A stretch of DNA of 64,000 nucleotides from assembly GCA_019009955.1 (NCBI GenBank), contig CM032229.1, positions 3,848,501 to 3,912,500 of the forward strand, read 5' to 3'. The notes below the pieces were generated by a model. It had not been told where the DNA came from. It ran no database searches and saw only the letters and a list, made by a program, of their open reading frames with translations. The position numbers and the translations under genes are program-made. Shown one piece after another: positions 43,291 through 55,331 of the stretch. This DNA comes from Riptortus pedestris (taxonomy: Eukaryota; Arthropoda; Insecta; Hemiptera; Alydidae). Numbering within the stretch: position 1 is the first letter of the stretch; every line of letters begins with the position of its first letter.

Positions 43291-46109
43291 AAAAAAATCA
43301 ACATTGAAATAAAAAAAAGGTGTGCACGTGAAATGAATTATATTTTTATGTTGTTTTTGTGTAAACAAATATTGAACCATTTTTTATCATAGGAATGAGC
43401 TTTCATTATACATGAGAGTAAATTCTGAGGAACCCATTCATCATAAGATAAAGAAGAAGTTCCAGAAACAAATATATAGGCTCTGCCTGGAAAGTAATTT
43501 AATTTTTTCTTGTGTTGGTGCCCATGAATTCAGACTGGTGGACTTAGTTTCAGAGATCTCCCAAATTTGACTATGGTAGTTTAGACTCAGAGATAGAAAT
43601 GAAGTTTGCAATAAGATTGGTTATATTTTTTTTTCTTTTCCGATCAGACTGATAACATAGATCAGAATAATTTTTGCCCTAGCGGTGCTGTTATTTTAGA
43701 TTACTATGCATATTTAAAATTTGTATGCAAGAATGTAGGTTAAATATGTAACTTTCCACCACAAGATTAAGACCTGTACAATTACCTTAGCCTCAAAACC
43801 ATTAGTTTCTCAGTATTAAATAAAAAACCAGTATCTGCCCAGGACTTAAATTTTGTGTTCTCTTCAGATGACTTGTAGTGATGTAACAGGTTCCGCTGTT
43901 GAGACAGATAGTAACCAATTGTTGTTAGGTTTATCATGTCCTAAAGGATACAAAGAGATTACATAATTTTGTCTTATTTTTTTTGCCATAAATGGCCAAT
44001 CTTACATTCTTTGCGACAAGAAATTCAGCACTAGGAAGATTTAGAAACAAGGTCAAATTTATAGAAATTAATGTAGTCAGTTGTATTTTTCAGCCTCTAG
44101 TAATAACCCACTTCGATTCATGCAATTTTCATATCAAGGTAACATACATTGCTAAATAAATCATTTCCTGATTCTATTTCAAGGCTTGATTGTATAGGTT
44201 TCTTACTAGGGGAGAAATTGTTCTACCCTGTGCTTAGTTCAAACAGGCCCCTGTGTGAAGGACTTCATAGCTTTTCCAATGTTCAACCTTGAAGCTGGTA
44301 CCTCCAGTATGTGCTTATACACACTTCTACATCGCCACTTTCGTCTTAAATATTCATATATTCCAAACTTTATTCTTGGAGACGAGTTTCACCTCCCATT
44401 TTATGGAAATATCAGAAGATTTGCCCAACTTCAGGCTCAAACAAACTGTGTTTTAAAAAATAATTCCTTTATTATATACTAGCTAAGGTACCTAACTGAT
44501 TTTACTCAGGACAATTTTTAGAGGTTCTATAATAGAGGTATATGTTATGCTAGGCTTCACTGCCCACAATATGTTTATTCTTCCTGTCTATTTACATGTT
44601 TGGCGTATGTCTGGTCTGAGGACTTTAGCAACCTTATGGATTTTACTTTATAGGCTTGAAGAATAAATGAAAATTAGTTCCTAATCAATCCTTCTTCATT
44701 GTTCAAAGCAACATGTGTAGTATAAATCATTATTATGGATAGCATTGTTCATTATTCCTTACCAAAGATGAGGTTACACGTCTTTGCTTGGGAAATATTT
44801 AGGCTGTATTATAAGTATGAATGTTTTCTTTTCAAGTCTCAATCAAGCATTTCCTACCTCATTATTTAATTCCATGTTCTATTATTATAGCTTTCTGAAA
44901 ACAATGGAAAATCGAAATGGAAACATTCGATGCTGGTAATATATCAAGGAGTTACTGAAAACAAGGGATATTTAAAACTTTACATAGATTCCTTTCTTCT
45001 AATGCAATATTTTCTTATTAAAATTTGTAAGTTCAGCTCAACAGCCAAAAATAAATGGGAACATTTCAGATCCCCGTTTCTTTATTCAAACAGCTACTCA
45101 TTTTCCTCTTAATGCTGAGTGAGGCATCCAGAAACCCAACTCAAGCCTTGGCAACCACATACCCAACTAAAATTTAACTAATGATTCCTCGTTTTAAAGC
45201 CAGCACCTCTAGGTTGGTAATACACTCCATTATCCACTACACTACTAAGATTTTGCAATTTTTAATTCAGTATGACCATTATCTTTATCTCTTCTTGAAA
45301 TGTGTATAATTATTAGCAAATCATCAATCACTTCAAGCTGGAAATTCAAAATACAGAAAAATTCTCTCCTACTGGTGCTTACACTTGGAAAAGAAAACAC
45401 CTCTCACTATAGATATTTCTCACTTCAAATTGAAACTTTACCCAAGATTCCGCAGAGACTTTGTTCAGGATAAAAATATATCTATAGATTGAAGAGTTCT
45501 ATGTCTACTATATAAATGCCAATTTTATTAATATTCCAGTCTAGAATATAGACTGAAGTAGAGCTCTTAGACTGAATAGGTTTTTAACACTAGTATAAAT
45601 CAAATTGATTTTGTACAAGAATTAAGTAATGTGAAATGAAGTCTCGATGTATGCATATGCATCAATGATAATATATGTATTAACAGATTCAATGGAAGTG
45701 ATGAACATTTTTAATCTCTCTAACAATCCCTATCATTATTAATTTTTTAATTAAATTTTAAAAAAAGTAATCAAGACTGTATAATAAAAAATAACAAAAA
45801 GGAAAATTATAAAGAAGTAAATAAATTACAAATATTGGAGAGAATTTAATCGCAGAATCAAAGTGAGAATGTCTAAGACATGTGTAACCCCTCTCCTTCA
45901 TCAAAGTTTTTCCAATGAATTTCCAATGGTACCTTTTGCTTCCAAAATTCTAATTTTTGTTTTCTACTATCATTGTCCGAAGTTATTACTAACCAGGGCA
46001 AGGAACTACTACATATAACCTTTTGTAATATCATTGACTTTTATTTTGCGAGAGGTCTCCAACACAGGAAAAGAATCAGCAAAATAATGCATTATCATTG
46101 GGATTCATC

Positions 46110-46320
46110 AGACTATCAGAAACATCTTATAGAAACATTTAAATATTGAGAAATACTTTATGGGCGGAAACGCATTATGAAAATATTCAAAAGGTTAGAA
46201 ACACCTTGTGAGACATATTCAAAGTGAGAAGCATCTTATGAGCATATTGAAACAATTATAAACACCATCTGAACAAATCCAAACACCCTGAAGCACCTTA
46301 TGAACACACAGAAAGTCTTT
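46110..46320. repeat. Degenerate tandem repeat, about 33-36 bp
   Basis: Loose repeats of GAAACACCTTATGAACATAT TCAAA with many changes, about six units. Intergenic. Confidence 0.5.
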
Positions 46321-47366
46321 TAATTGTCTGATAATTGCGATTCAAGGGAAAATAAATATTGTTAATTGTATATAGTTAATGCAGCATATAAAACTATTTA
46401 CAATACAAACATATCATTTTTAAATTCACAAAATATGAAAAAGTTAGAATGGATCGAACAATATAAACGAAATCACTCTGAAAATTTGAAATGCCTATTG
46501 CACCACTCCCTTGATTTTTGTTTACTCAATTTCAAAAAATTACAGGAGTAATTAAATTTTATTTAGTTATCCCTCATTTCAAATGAGAATAACTAAATCC
46601 AATCTACCAGACTTAATGGACTACAACTATTGAGTAAACAAAATTCTAATTAAATAATTATATGTATTTAATTTATGGGGAAAAAGATGTTTTCAATCAA
46701 AGTAGTAAAGGCCTATCCACAAGAATGTCCAAGATAATATATTCCAGACAGATCTAGGACCATTCATTATCAGTCTTATATAGTCTTCTTTTCTTTGTAA
46801 TTCTCTGTATTTTATTATAAACATACTCATTAGTCAACAAAATAATTTAACATAAATTTAAAAAATAATATTTAGAATACTTCAAAATAAATTTCTTTAG
46901 AAATAAACAAAAAATTATAAGAACAATTTAATGTAAAATGGAATTACGGATTACAGTGAGGTTGCCTGGAGATCAGGCATTTGTACAGGTAAAAACATTG
47001 TTTTAACAAGCATCACTGATGCTCAGTCAAACACATTTTCTAATAAATTTTCTATAATTCTTCCTCAATTTAAAAAGTTAGTTAGATATATCTGAGGTAT
47101 GATGAATGTTGGGAATGAATCCTTTGACGCAGTTGACTGCAAAGATTCTTAATGCCCATAAGTAATGCACGCTTCCTTCGAGAATACTTGTCTCCTTTTG
47201 CCAAACTGAACTTTTCCCTTCCCCTATAACATATTACAATGTCAATCAATAGATAATTAAAAAATGCATTCTAGTTTTGACTAGCAACATAAAGACAATT
47301 ACACCAATCTCGCAGCAATTCTCTGTACTTTCTACATTTTATACTCCATTTATTACTTTCAGCCAA

Positions 47367-47425
47367 TGTAGGTGTTACATTGTTATTAGCCAAGGAAATT
47401 GGCTAATAACAATGTAATACCTACA
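47367..47425. repeat. 27-bp hairpin, intergenic
   Basis: TGTAGGTGTTACATTGTTAT TAGCCAA pairs with 47399-47425 around GGAAA, with one G:U. Either strand could form it. Origin unknown: MITE remnant or small-RNA hairpin. Confidence 0.85.
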
Positions 47426-47989
47426 ATATATAATTTATTGAGTGAAACACAATATTTTACCCTCTTAATAGAATAGTATATACCACCAAATTAGAAGAAT
47501 GGTATAGACTACCTCTTAAGAAAGACAGTATACTATCTTTATGTTTTTCTAGTTGTTTTATTTATTTAAAAATAGGAGAATAAGAAATATAAAAAGTATT
47601 AAAAAGAAATATAAAAAATCAGAACACAATGAAAAAAACAGCATTAGAAAGGTATTTTGTTATCCAAAATTATTATTTTCACAATTTGGTCAATAGATAA
47701 TTCAGTGGCTATTACTAAAAAACGAAGATCAGCAGTGATTGGTAATATTCAGCCCTAATGCTACTTCTATGAAGGAAGATGCCTCACTCCATCAGTGACA
47801 GCTAACACAGCCATTCTAAATATAAATTTGTTAATATTCATCGAACTGCCACTTCATTCTCTATCGACACAACAGAGAATAACTGAACAGAATAGTATCA
47901 CATTATATGATATTAATGTTAATGGGCTCGGGTTAGCCATTCGAGTTTAGAACTAATCTAAAAAACAACAATGAACAGAAACAGAAATG

Positions 47990-48104
47990 TTTGTGAACAT
48001 TTTCGTCACCTCTTGGGTATGATCGATGGATGGCTTTAAAGAAATGTTTTGAAACACGCGTCATGAATACAACCTTAGTAGCTGCTTTGAAAATCTGCTA
48101 AAAT
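47990..48104 (+). repeat. (TA)n-core family, 3' end fragment
   Basis: TTTTCGTCACCTCTTGGGTA, GATCGATGGATGG, CGTCATGAATACAACCTTAG and AAATCTGCTAA are the 3' end of the family; the palindrome is partly lost. Confidence 0.75.
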
Positions 48105-48167
48105 TATACTGTATCTCAAATGAAGTATTAAGACTAATGGGTTAATATAGATGGCTAACCTCATTTA

Positions 48168-48398
48168 GGGGCTCAGGATAGCCATGTGAGTTAGTGTTGG
48201 CCTTAATCTCACATGGTAAGCCTAGAGTGGCGAGTTCGATTCCCGTCTGGGCAAAGAAATTTATTTAGTGACGGAATTCATTAAATAAAATTCTTAGTCC
48301 CACCCTGGCTAGGAAAGGGTGGTAACCTGTAGATAACCCATCCCAATTAGCCCTAGTTGCAAAAAGTGGACGTTAATAAATAATTTATTTATTTATTA
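48168..48398 (+). mobile_element. tRNA-derived SINE, copy 3
   Basis: Close to consensus: GGGGCTCAGGATAGCCATGT, B-box GAGTTCGATTCCCG, AGGAAAGGGTGGTAACC, GTGGACGTTAATAAATAA and a TTTA tail. It lies just downstream of the SEC63 stop, where it may supply poly(A) signals. No clear target duplication seen. Confidence 0.9.
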
Positions 48399-48439
48399 AT
48401 GTTAAGATAATCCAATATCTATATTTTGATGGAAAACTG

Positions 48440-48445
48440 TTTATT
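48440..48445 (-). terminator. Candidate SEC63 poly(A) signal
   Basis: TTTATT on the + strand is AATAAA in the SEC63 sense, 58 nt after the stop. A SINE (48168-48398) immediately downstream holds further AATAAA motifs that could also serve. Confidence 0.4.
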
Positions 48446-48502
48446 TGGAGATGACAAGAGTAGGGAACACTTCTAGTTTAATTAATAAATGAGAATTTTA
48501 CC

Positions 48503-48655
48503 TTATTCGTCATCATGCTCCGAGTCAATGTCTTCATCGGTAGCAAACTCTGATGGATCACTAGCATCACCGTCGGGCCTTCCATCTTCCTCTTCACCAG
48601 ACATATCCCACTGTGGATGCTCCAATGGAACTTCTGGCGCTTCTTTCACATCCAA
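48503..48655 (-). CDS. SEC63: SEC63 terminal exon: acidic tail
   Basis: 153 nt including stop TAA (48503-48505). Encodes VKEAPEVPLEHPQWDMSG and an Asp/Glu-rich end, like human EVHEAKPVPENHPQWD. In yeast and mammals the acidic tail binds SEC62. Confidence 0.95.
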   Translation of the reverse strand: MDVKEAPEVPLEHPQWDMSGEEEDGRPDGDASDPSEFATDEDIDSEHDDE

Positions 48656-49025
48656 CTATCAAACACATAAAATAAATTAATATTATCATTCTACAAAATC
48701 AGATGTGGGCACCACATGACTTCCTAGTACGCCTCTTAAATTAAACAAAATATTTGGTAAAAATTTGAAGGTGTTATATGATATGCAATGAACTGGATCA
48801 ACAATTGCTATAGAACATGATTCATAGATATTTCCATAATAAACAAAAAAGGTCCTACACAAATTTGTTGTATCTCAACAGAGAAATTTGAATATTCATT
48901 ATTAGCAGATTTCCCTTAAGGGAAATCAGCTATTGAGGTTGTACTCATGACGGAATTTTCGAAATTTTTCTTCAAATGTCCATCGATCCTACCTAGTAGA
49001 TGACGAAAATGAGGTCCGTTCAAAA

Positions 49026-49077
<52 letters not shown>

Positions 49078-52000
49078 CTGTTACCGCTCTAGCGGTCGCA
49101 ATTTTTGTTTGATCGTTACCAAACTCGATATTTAGTCGTTTTATGTCAAAAGAAAGATCAAGTTCGTTAACGGCTGAAATCGGACCACGGGGAGGGGGGG
49201 TTTAGAGGGGAGGATTTCCGAAAATTCGAAATATCTCCGTTACTATTCGTCGGATCGAAAAATTGTACAGAATCAATCTTATTGCAAATTAAATTTACTA
49301 TAAATATTGTTCTATACATTTATTCTGTATCTTGAATATTAACCGAGATATTTGCATTTGTATTCTGCATGTGGTACCAGTAGGCTATGTTCGGACTTTC
49401 CGCCGAGAGCTCTGACGGCCTTTTCCATAACTATCCGTCCCTCGTGAATAGGTTTAGAGGTTAGGTTAACTGTGTTTCGGGGCTAGAAACTACTGGGTTA
49501 TTACGCCCTAAATAATGTTTTAGGTTTAGAGGTTTCTTTCTATTACAGTTGTTATTAGGCAGATTTCTCTATTGTAAAACTTCACGTGGGAAATCTGCTT
49601 AGTTTACGCAGCCCCTGCGTGACGGACTTTTTTTGTTTTTCTATATCCCTCTCCTATAGACAATTTAAACATTCTAAGACTGACCATTTTTGAGTTATGC
49701 GAGATGTGTAACATCACAAAATGGGTTCAGTGAGGGTCAAATAAATAATTCTGTATAAATCTGAAAACCAAGATTTTTCGCTATTACACTACTTCCTTTA
49801 CTTTTTTCAAGGCAGTAACAACAGCAAATCTTTTGGAAATTGACCTCTCACACTGCTTTGGTTGGAGCTCAAGTGGGCAGCTTGATGTATTAGAATGGCA
49901 TTACAGACCAAAGATCTCAATACAATTTACTATCTACTGCTGAAATCTGATTGTTAATCTATGTTTCATTAAAAACATTCTTTCTATAACAAAAAAAAAG
50001 TTTTATGATTAAAAATCTTGAGATTAAAATTTTTAATGAATCATAGATTTCCATACATGTTAGATTAGTAATTGGCCTTAGATATTATATTTTGCGTTCT
50101 GCCATCTTGAAGCGCATTAGTCCAAGACTCCAGGAGGTGGTTATTTATTATCTTGGTCCGTTTTCTAGTCCATTCCAATAGTAAAGCTAACTTTTCAACA
50201 CTTCATTTAAGTTGCTATAAGTCTTCCCTTTTTATAACTATAACGTTAACTCTGCATTACAAGTTGTATTTGTCTCTCTTTATTTAATAATTAGAAAGTG
50301 AACAAATTGGCAATTATTTAATTTTGATTTCTCTCTGATGGTTGGTAAAAATCTTCCTTTTGTATTTTTAGTGACAAAATTTATTTTCAGCTTCTACTGT
50401 GCATTTCGTCAAGCAGATTGCTACAAATTCATAAGATAAGATTTACCTTAAGTTCCTGAGTCTGGTCAAAGCCCAAATATGAGTCAGAGCGCAGGCAGAC
50501 AGTGAATGAGTAGAGGCCAGGCCAGCGAGGGGCGGTGAACCTCAGTTGGACTTCTTCCTTATCTACGAGAGCCGTGACATGGCATGGTGACGTGAGGAGG
50601 GTTCGAGACTTCCTATCGCTGATGTACACCCACCAATATTCCTGCTTCTCCTAAAATACAACAAGTTCATGTCTCAACAACCGTATTAAAAGTATAAGAC
50701 CTTACATTAATCTGAGAAACTTTCATACATCATATGTGGTAATTAAAGGAATGAGGAAATGAAAATACATGATTATCTGGTAGATTTCAGAAGACCAAGT
50801 GAAATTTGGGGAGAATATAAAAATAAATAAATGTGTTACGTAGCAACCTAAAAAATGCTGATCATGCAGTAAAAAAAGTGACAATAGACCAGAAAAGGAG
50901 ATTAGTGAGAGGTAAGATTGGAAGCTTAGGAAATACAGCCTTAATATTTATAGAGATGCAAACATCAATACTAATCTTGATTTCTCTTGGAACTAAATGA
51001 GGGGAATATCACGAAAAGGTGTTTCTTAAGAAAGATACACACGTAAAGCGTGAGATAAGGATTGAAAGCTGTGAAACTACGAAGCTACTCAGCCCATAGA
51101 TGAAAGACCACTGACTTTGCAGGAAAGTGTCTAAATATTGCACATGTCATAATAAATATCTATCTTGCAGATATTTGACTAGAGGATTTTATTTTTAAAT
51201 GATATAATTAAGTGTTAGATGACAGAGTTCACCATCAGTAAATAATAATTCAATTATTTCTTAATATAGGTAATAATTTTTTCACAGCTGTCAGGAATTG
51301 AACCACTGGATCTTGGATAACTGACAAAGTAATAGTAGTAATGTATCAACCAAGCCTCAAAACATTTTCTGTGTCAATCATTTGAAGATGGACATTTAAG
51401 TATTAAAATAGGATACTCCAAGGAAGTGTAAACACCGTATTACACTGATATTAAGACCAGATAGACTGTCATTTAATAATTAATAACTGTAAGAGTTTAA
51501 CCTTAAATTGAAACCTGTCATTTGAGGGCAATAAATAATTTTATACAGGATAATCCAATATTTCATTTAAAGAGTTGAAAAAAATGATATTAAAACCTGA
51601 AACAAGAAAAAAAAATTGCTTTGATTTTCTTTTTAAACTTATTTTTGCTTTTTATTTGAACTGTGATAGATTTTTGTCATGAAGATTATGAATTTTTTTA
51701 ATGGAGAAGAATGAAGGTCCAACAAGATATACCTTGGAAAGGTATTCCTGGACTAGAAGGGATAGGAAAGAAAAGAATTATATAAATTGAACTAATGGAA
51801 AGGGGAATATACGTGTATAATAGGGTCTGGAGAGACAAGATTGAGAAGAAAATAGATAGAAAATTAGCTTACCCAAGAATGTCCTTTTTGCTTGTCTATG
51901 GCTGTGAAAGGAGGGAGATAAGGCACATAGGAGATGAAATTTTTGAAAAAGAGACAAGGTAAGTAAAATGAAGGGCACAGAATTTTTGTAAAGGGGATAA

Positions 52001-55000
52001 GGTAAGTAAAATGAAGACAAATAAATTTTTGGAAAGGGGATAAGGTAAGTAAAATGAAGACAAAGAAATTTTTGGAAAGGGGATAAGGTAAGTAAAATGA
52101 AGACAAAGAAATTTTTGGAAAGGGGATAAGGTAAGTAAAATGAAGACAAAGAAATTTTTGGAAAGGGGATAAGGTCAGTAAAATGAAGACAAAGAAATTT
52201 TTGGAAAGGGGATAAGGTAAGTAAAATGAAGGGAAGGGATTTCTGGAAAGGGGATAAGGTAAGTAAAATGAAGGAGAAGAAATTTTTGGGAAGGGGATAA
52301 GGTAAGTAAAATGAAGACAAAGAAATTTTTGGAAAGGGGATAAGGTAAGTAAAATGAAGACAAAGAAATTTTTGGAAAGGGGATAAGGTAAGTAAAATGA
52401 AGACAAAGAAATTTTTGGAAAGGGGATAAGGTAAGTAAAATGAAGACAAAGAAATTTTTGGAAAGGGGATAAGGTAAGTAAAATGAAGGGAAGGAATTTC
52501 TGGAAAGGGGATAAGGTAAGTAAAATGAAGGGAAGGAATTTCTGGAAAGGGGATAAGGTAAGTAAAATGAAGGGAAGGAATTTCTGGAAAGGGGATAAGG
52601 TAAGTAAAATGAAGGGAAGGAATTTCTGGAAAGGGGATAAGGTAAGTAAAATGAAGGGAAGGAATTTCTGGAAAGGGGATAAGGTAAGTAAAATGAAGGA
52701 GAAGAAATTTTTGGGAAGGGGATAAGGTAAGTAAAATGAAGACAAAGAAATTTTTGGAAAGGGGATAAGGTAAGTAAAATGAAGCCAAGAAATTTTTGGA
52801 ATATACACATACAAATATAAACTTGAACGGATCTCATTTTCAAGTGTTTCAAAGACATTAAGGAGAACTTCCTACCTTAAAACTAAACAATCGAAAATGA
52901 ACTAGTAGATGATCATAAAAAAAGACTACTGTTTGAAATACAATAAATGCGATAGTTATGATTTTTTTAAACATTTATATTTTTATTGTGAGCACAAAAC
53001 AGATTATAAATTAAAGCCAAAAAAATAATGTTGGCAAATTATAAGAGATATAAAAGTTACCTCTGGGAAGTATGGGGAATGGACAGTATGGGAGATCTTG
53101 CTCTTCCCTTCTAAGATTTTCTCCCTCTTCTTCAGCCCAGTCTGGAATTTTTCCCAGTCATCATCATCTTCAAACGCTGAACCCTAAAACAGTAATATAA
53201 TTTCATTAAAATTATCTTAACTTTCATTCCCTAGTTTAATAAATTAATGTTTTTTTTTTTTTTTTTTTGTGTTTGTTTTGCATTTATCACTCTGGATACT
53301 TAAAAATTAATTTTATAATTGAAGACAAGGAAATAGTAAGCCAATCAGAAAGTAACAAAATATGAGGGTAATCAGATGAAATCTGTTTAAAAGAAATTTT
53401 ATTCTATATCTTTAAAGTTAGGTTAAAGTGAAAATTGTGGTACAGTTGGCAAAGCACTCAAAACTATACTAGATGCTCCACCTTCAAACCCCACGATCCC
53501 AATGCAAATTTTATATTGTCGTGAACTCATCGAGCTTTGAACTTCTATACATTCCACAGGTCATCACTTAGCATTGTGAGGAAATTGAGTAGCAATTTGA
53601 ATAAAGAAGTAGTGATCTTTGTACTGTAATGGAGATGTACCCACAATATTGGGGGAATGTATGAAGCTGATTACTTTATCCCACCAAAGCTGTGAGGCCT
53701 TCAGTGGGCTCTTGAACTAAAGAATTTTAGTTTTCAAAGTCACTAATTCCTTAGTCTAAGCTGCTTTCATTTTTTGAAAAACACCCTTAGTATTTTTAAA
53801 TGTTATAGGTGCATATTTCAATATTAATAAAACTTATTTTCCTAAAATATTAAAATGAAATGAGTCGTAAGATCCGAGGAGGGTATTTATTGCACTACAT
53901 ATATAAGTCATTATTTAGAAGAGCTCAATCATAATTCAAAAAATCCAACAAGATGTTGCCTATTATTGTGAGGGATATCTTAATTAATATATTAGAAGTT
54001 CTTTTGTGCTGAACAAAAGAAAATGCAACAGATGTGTGTGTTTTTTTCTATTTAAAGAGTAGCAATACACAGACAAATAGTGTATTCCGTAAGAGAATTT
54101 TTTTTAAAAAAATGCATATTACTCTGTGAGATCATTTAAACAGAACTATACATAGGTATATTAATATATTTACTGATATAATGTTTTGCAGTTTTTCAGG
54201 TGGAAAAACATACAATGTTATTATAAAACTAGGGCATATCAGGCCCTACTTGAAATAAACATGAACCAAAATTTAGACTAAGTTTATACATAGATTTTTA
54301 TGTCAAGGATTGGGGTTATTTTGAAACAATTTATTAAATCAAATTAAATGACCTCAAATAAATGCGGTAATAAGGCTAATCCCTAACACAAAAGGAAATT
54401 AAAAATTATATAAACAAAAAATTATGAACTAACCTTTTTATCACCTCCGCTATCTTCATCATCAGATTTATCTTGATCATAGTCTGATACATCACTTTCA
54501 TCAGCAGCTGAACTGTCGTCCCCATCCCCACCTCCTCCACTTGCTTTTTTCTAATGAACATTATACAAATATATTAATCATACAATTAATAATATATTAA
54601 TAACCAGATAAGATTAATAAATAATTAATAACCAGAAACTCCCGAGTTTAATATTAAATTTATGACCTATATTCCTAAAAGCTTTAGTTATAACAGTTGC
54701 AATATTTCTGTCTTGGGTAACTATTTATCAGATTTCCCTTTTTTTTCGCTATGGTTTCATAATTTATTCAATGAATTATTAATTGAAATAGTTTGAAGAC
54801 AATTTGATATATATGTGGACTGAAAAAGTCCGTCACGCAGGGGCTGCGTAAACTAAGCAGATTTCCCATGTGAAGTTTTGGAGAATAGAGAAATTTCACG
54901 AGAGCCGAGCAATCAAAGAAACGACCGAACTAGTTTTTGGCGGGAAAGCCACTTACGTCCGTTAGCCGCCCAGATTTAATAAAAATGCAAATATCTCAGT

Positions 55001-55265
55001 TAATATTGAAGATAGAGAATAAATGTATATAACAATATTAATAGTAAATTTATTTTGCAATAAGATTGATTCTGTACAATTTTTTGATCCGACGTACAGT
55101 AACGGAGATATTTCAATTTTTCTAAAATCCTCCCCACTAAACCCCCCCCTCCCAGTGGTCCGATTTTAGCCGTTAACGAACCTGATCTTTATTTTTACAT
55201 AAAACGACTAAATACCGCGTTTGGTAACGATCAAACAAAAATTGCGACCGCTAGAGTGGTAACAG

Positions 55266-55331
<66 letters not shown>

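Larger units (their letters stand above)
40976..47989. other. Intergenic spacer between ADCY10 and SEC63
   Basis: About 7 kb of AT-rich DNA with one (TA)n run, two decayed SINEs, a weak tandem repeat and one hairpin. The open frames here are short, lack splice or coding character, and I recognise none. Confidence 0.65.

Noticed and set aside
44255..44482. Intergenic open frame of 75 codons
   Set aside because: No similarity recognised, no splice context, ordinary for AT-rich DNA of this size.
51941..52800. CRISPR-like array
   Set aside because: Direct tandem repeat without unique spacers in an animal intron.
51778..52858. Long open frames (up to 336 codons) on both strands reading LTLSPFQKFL-type repeats
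   Set aside because: They lie entirely in the minisatellite, whose 42-43-bp period keeps frames open; they are not genes.
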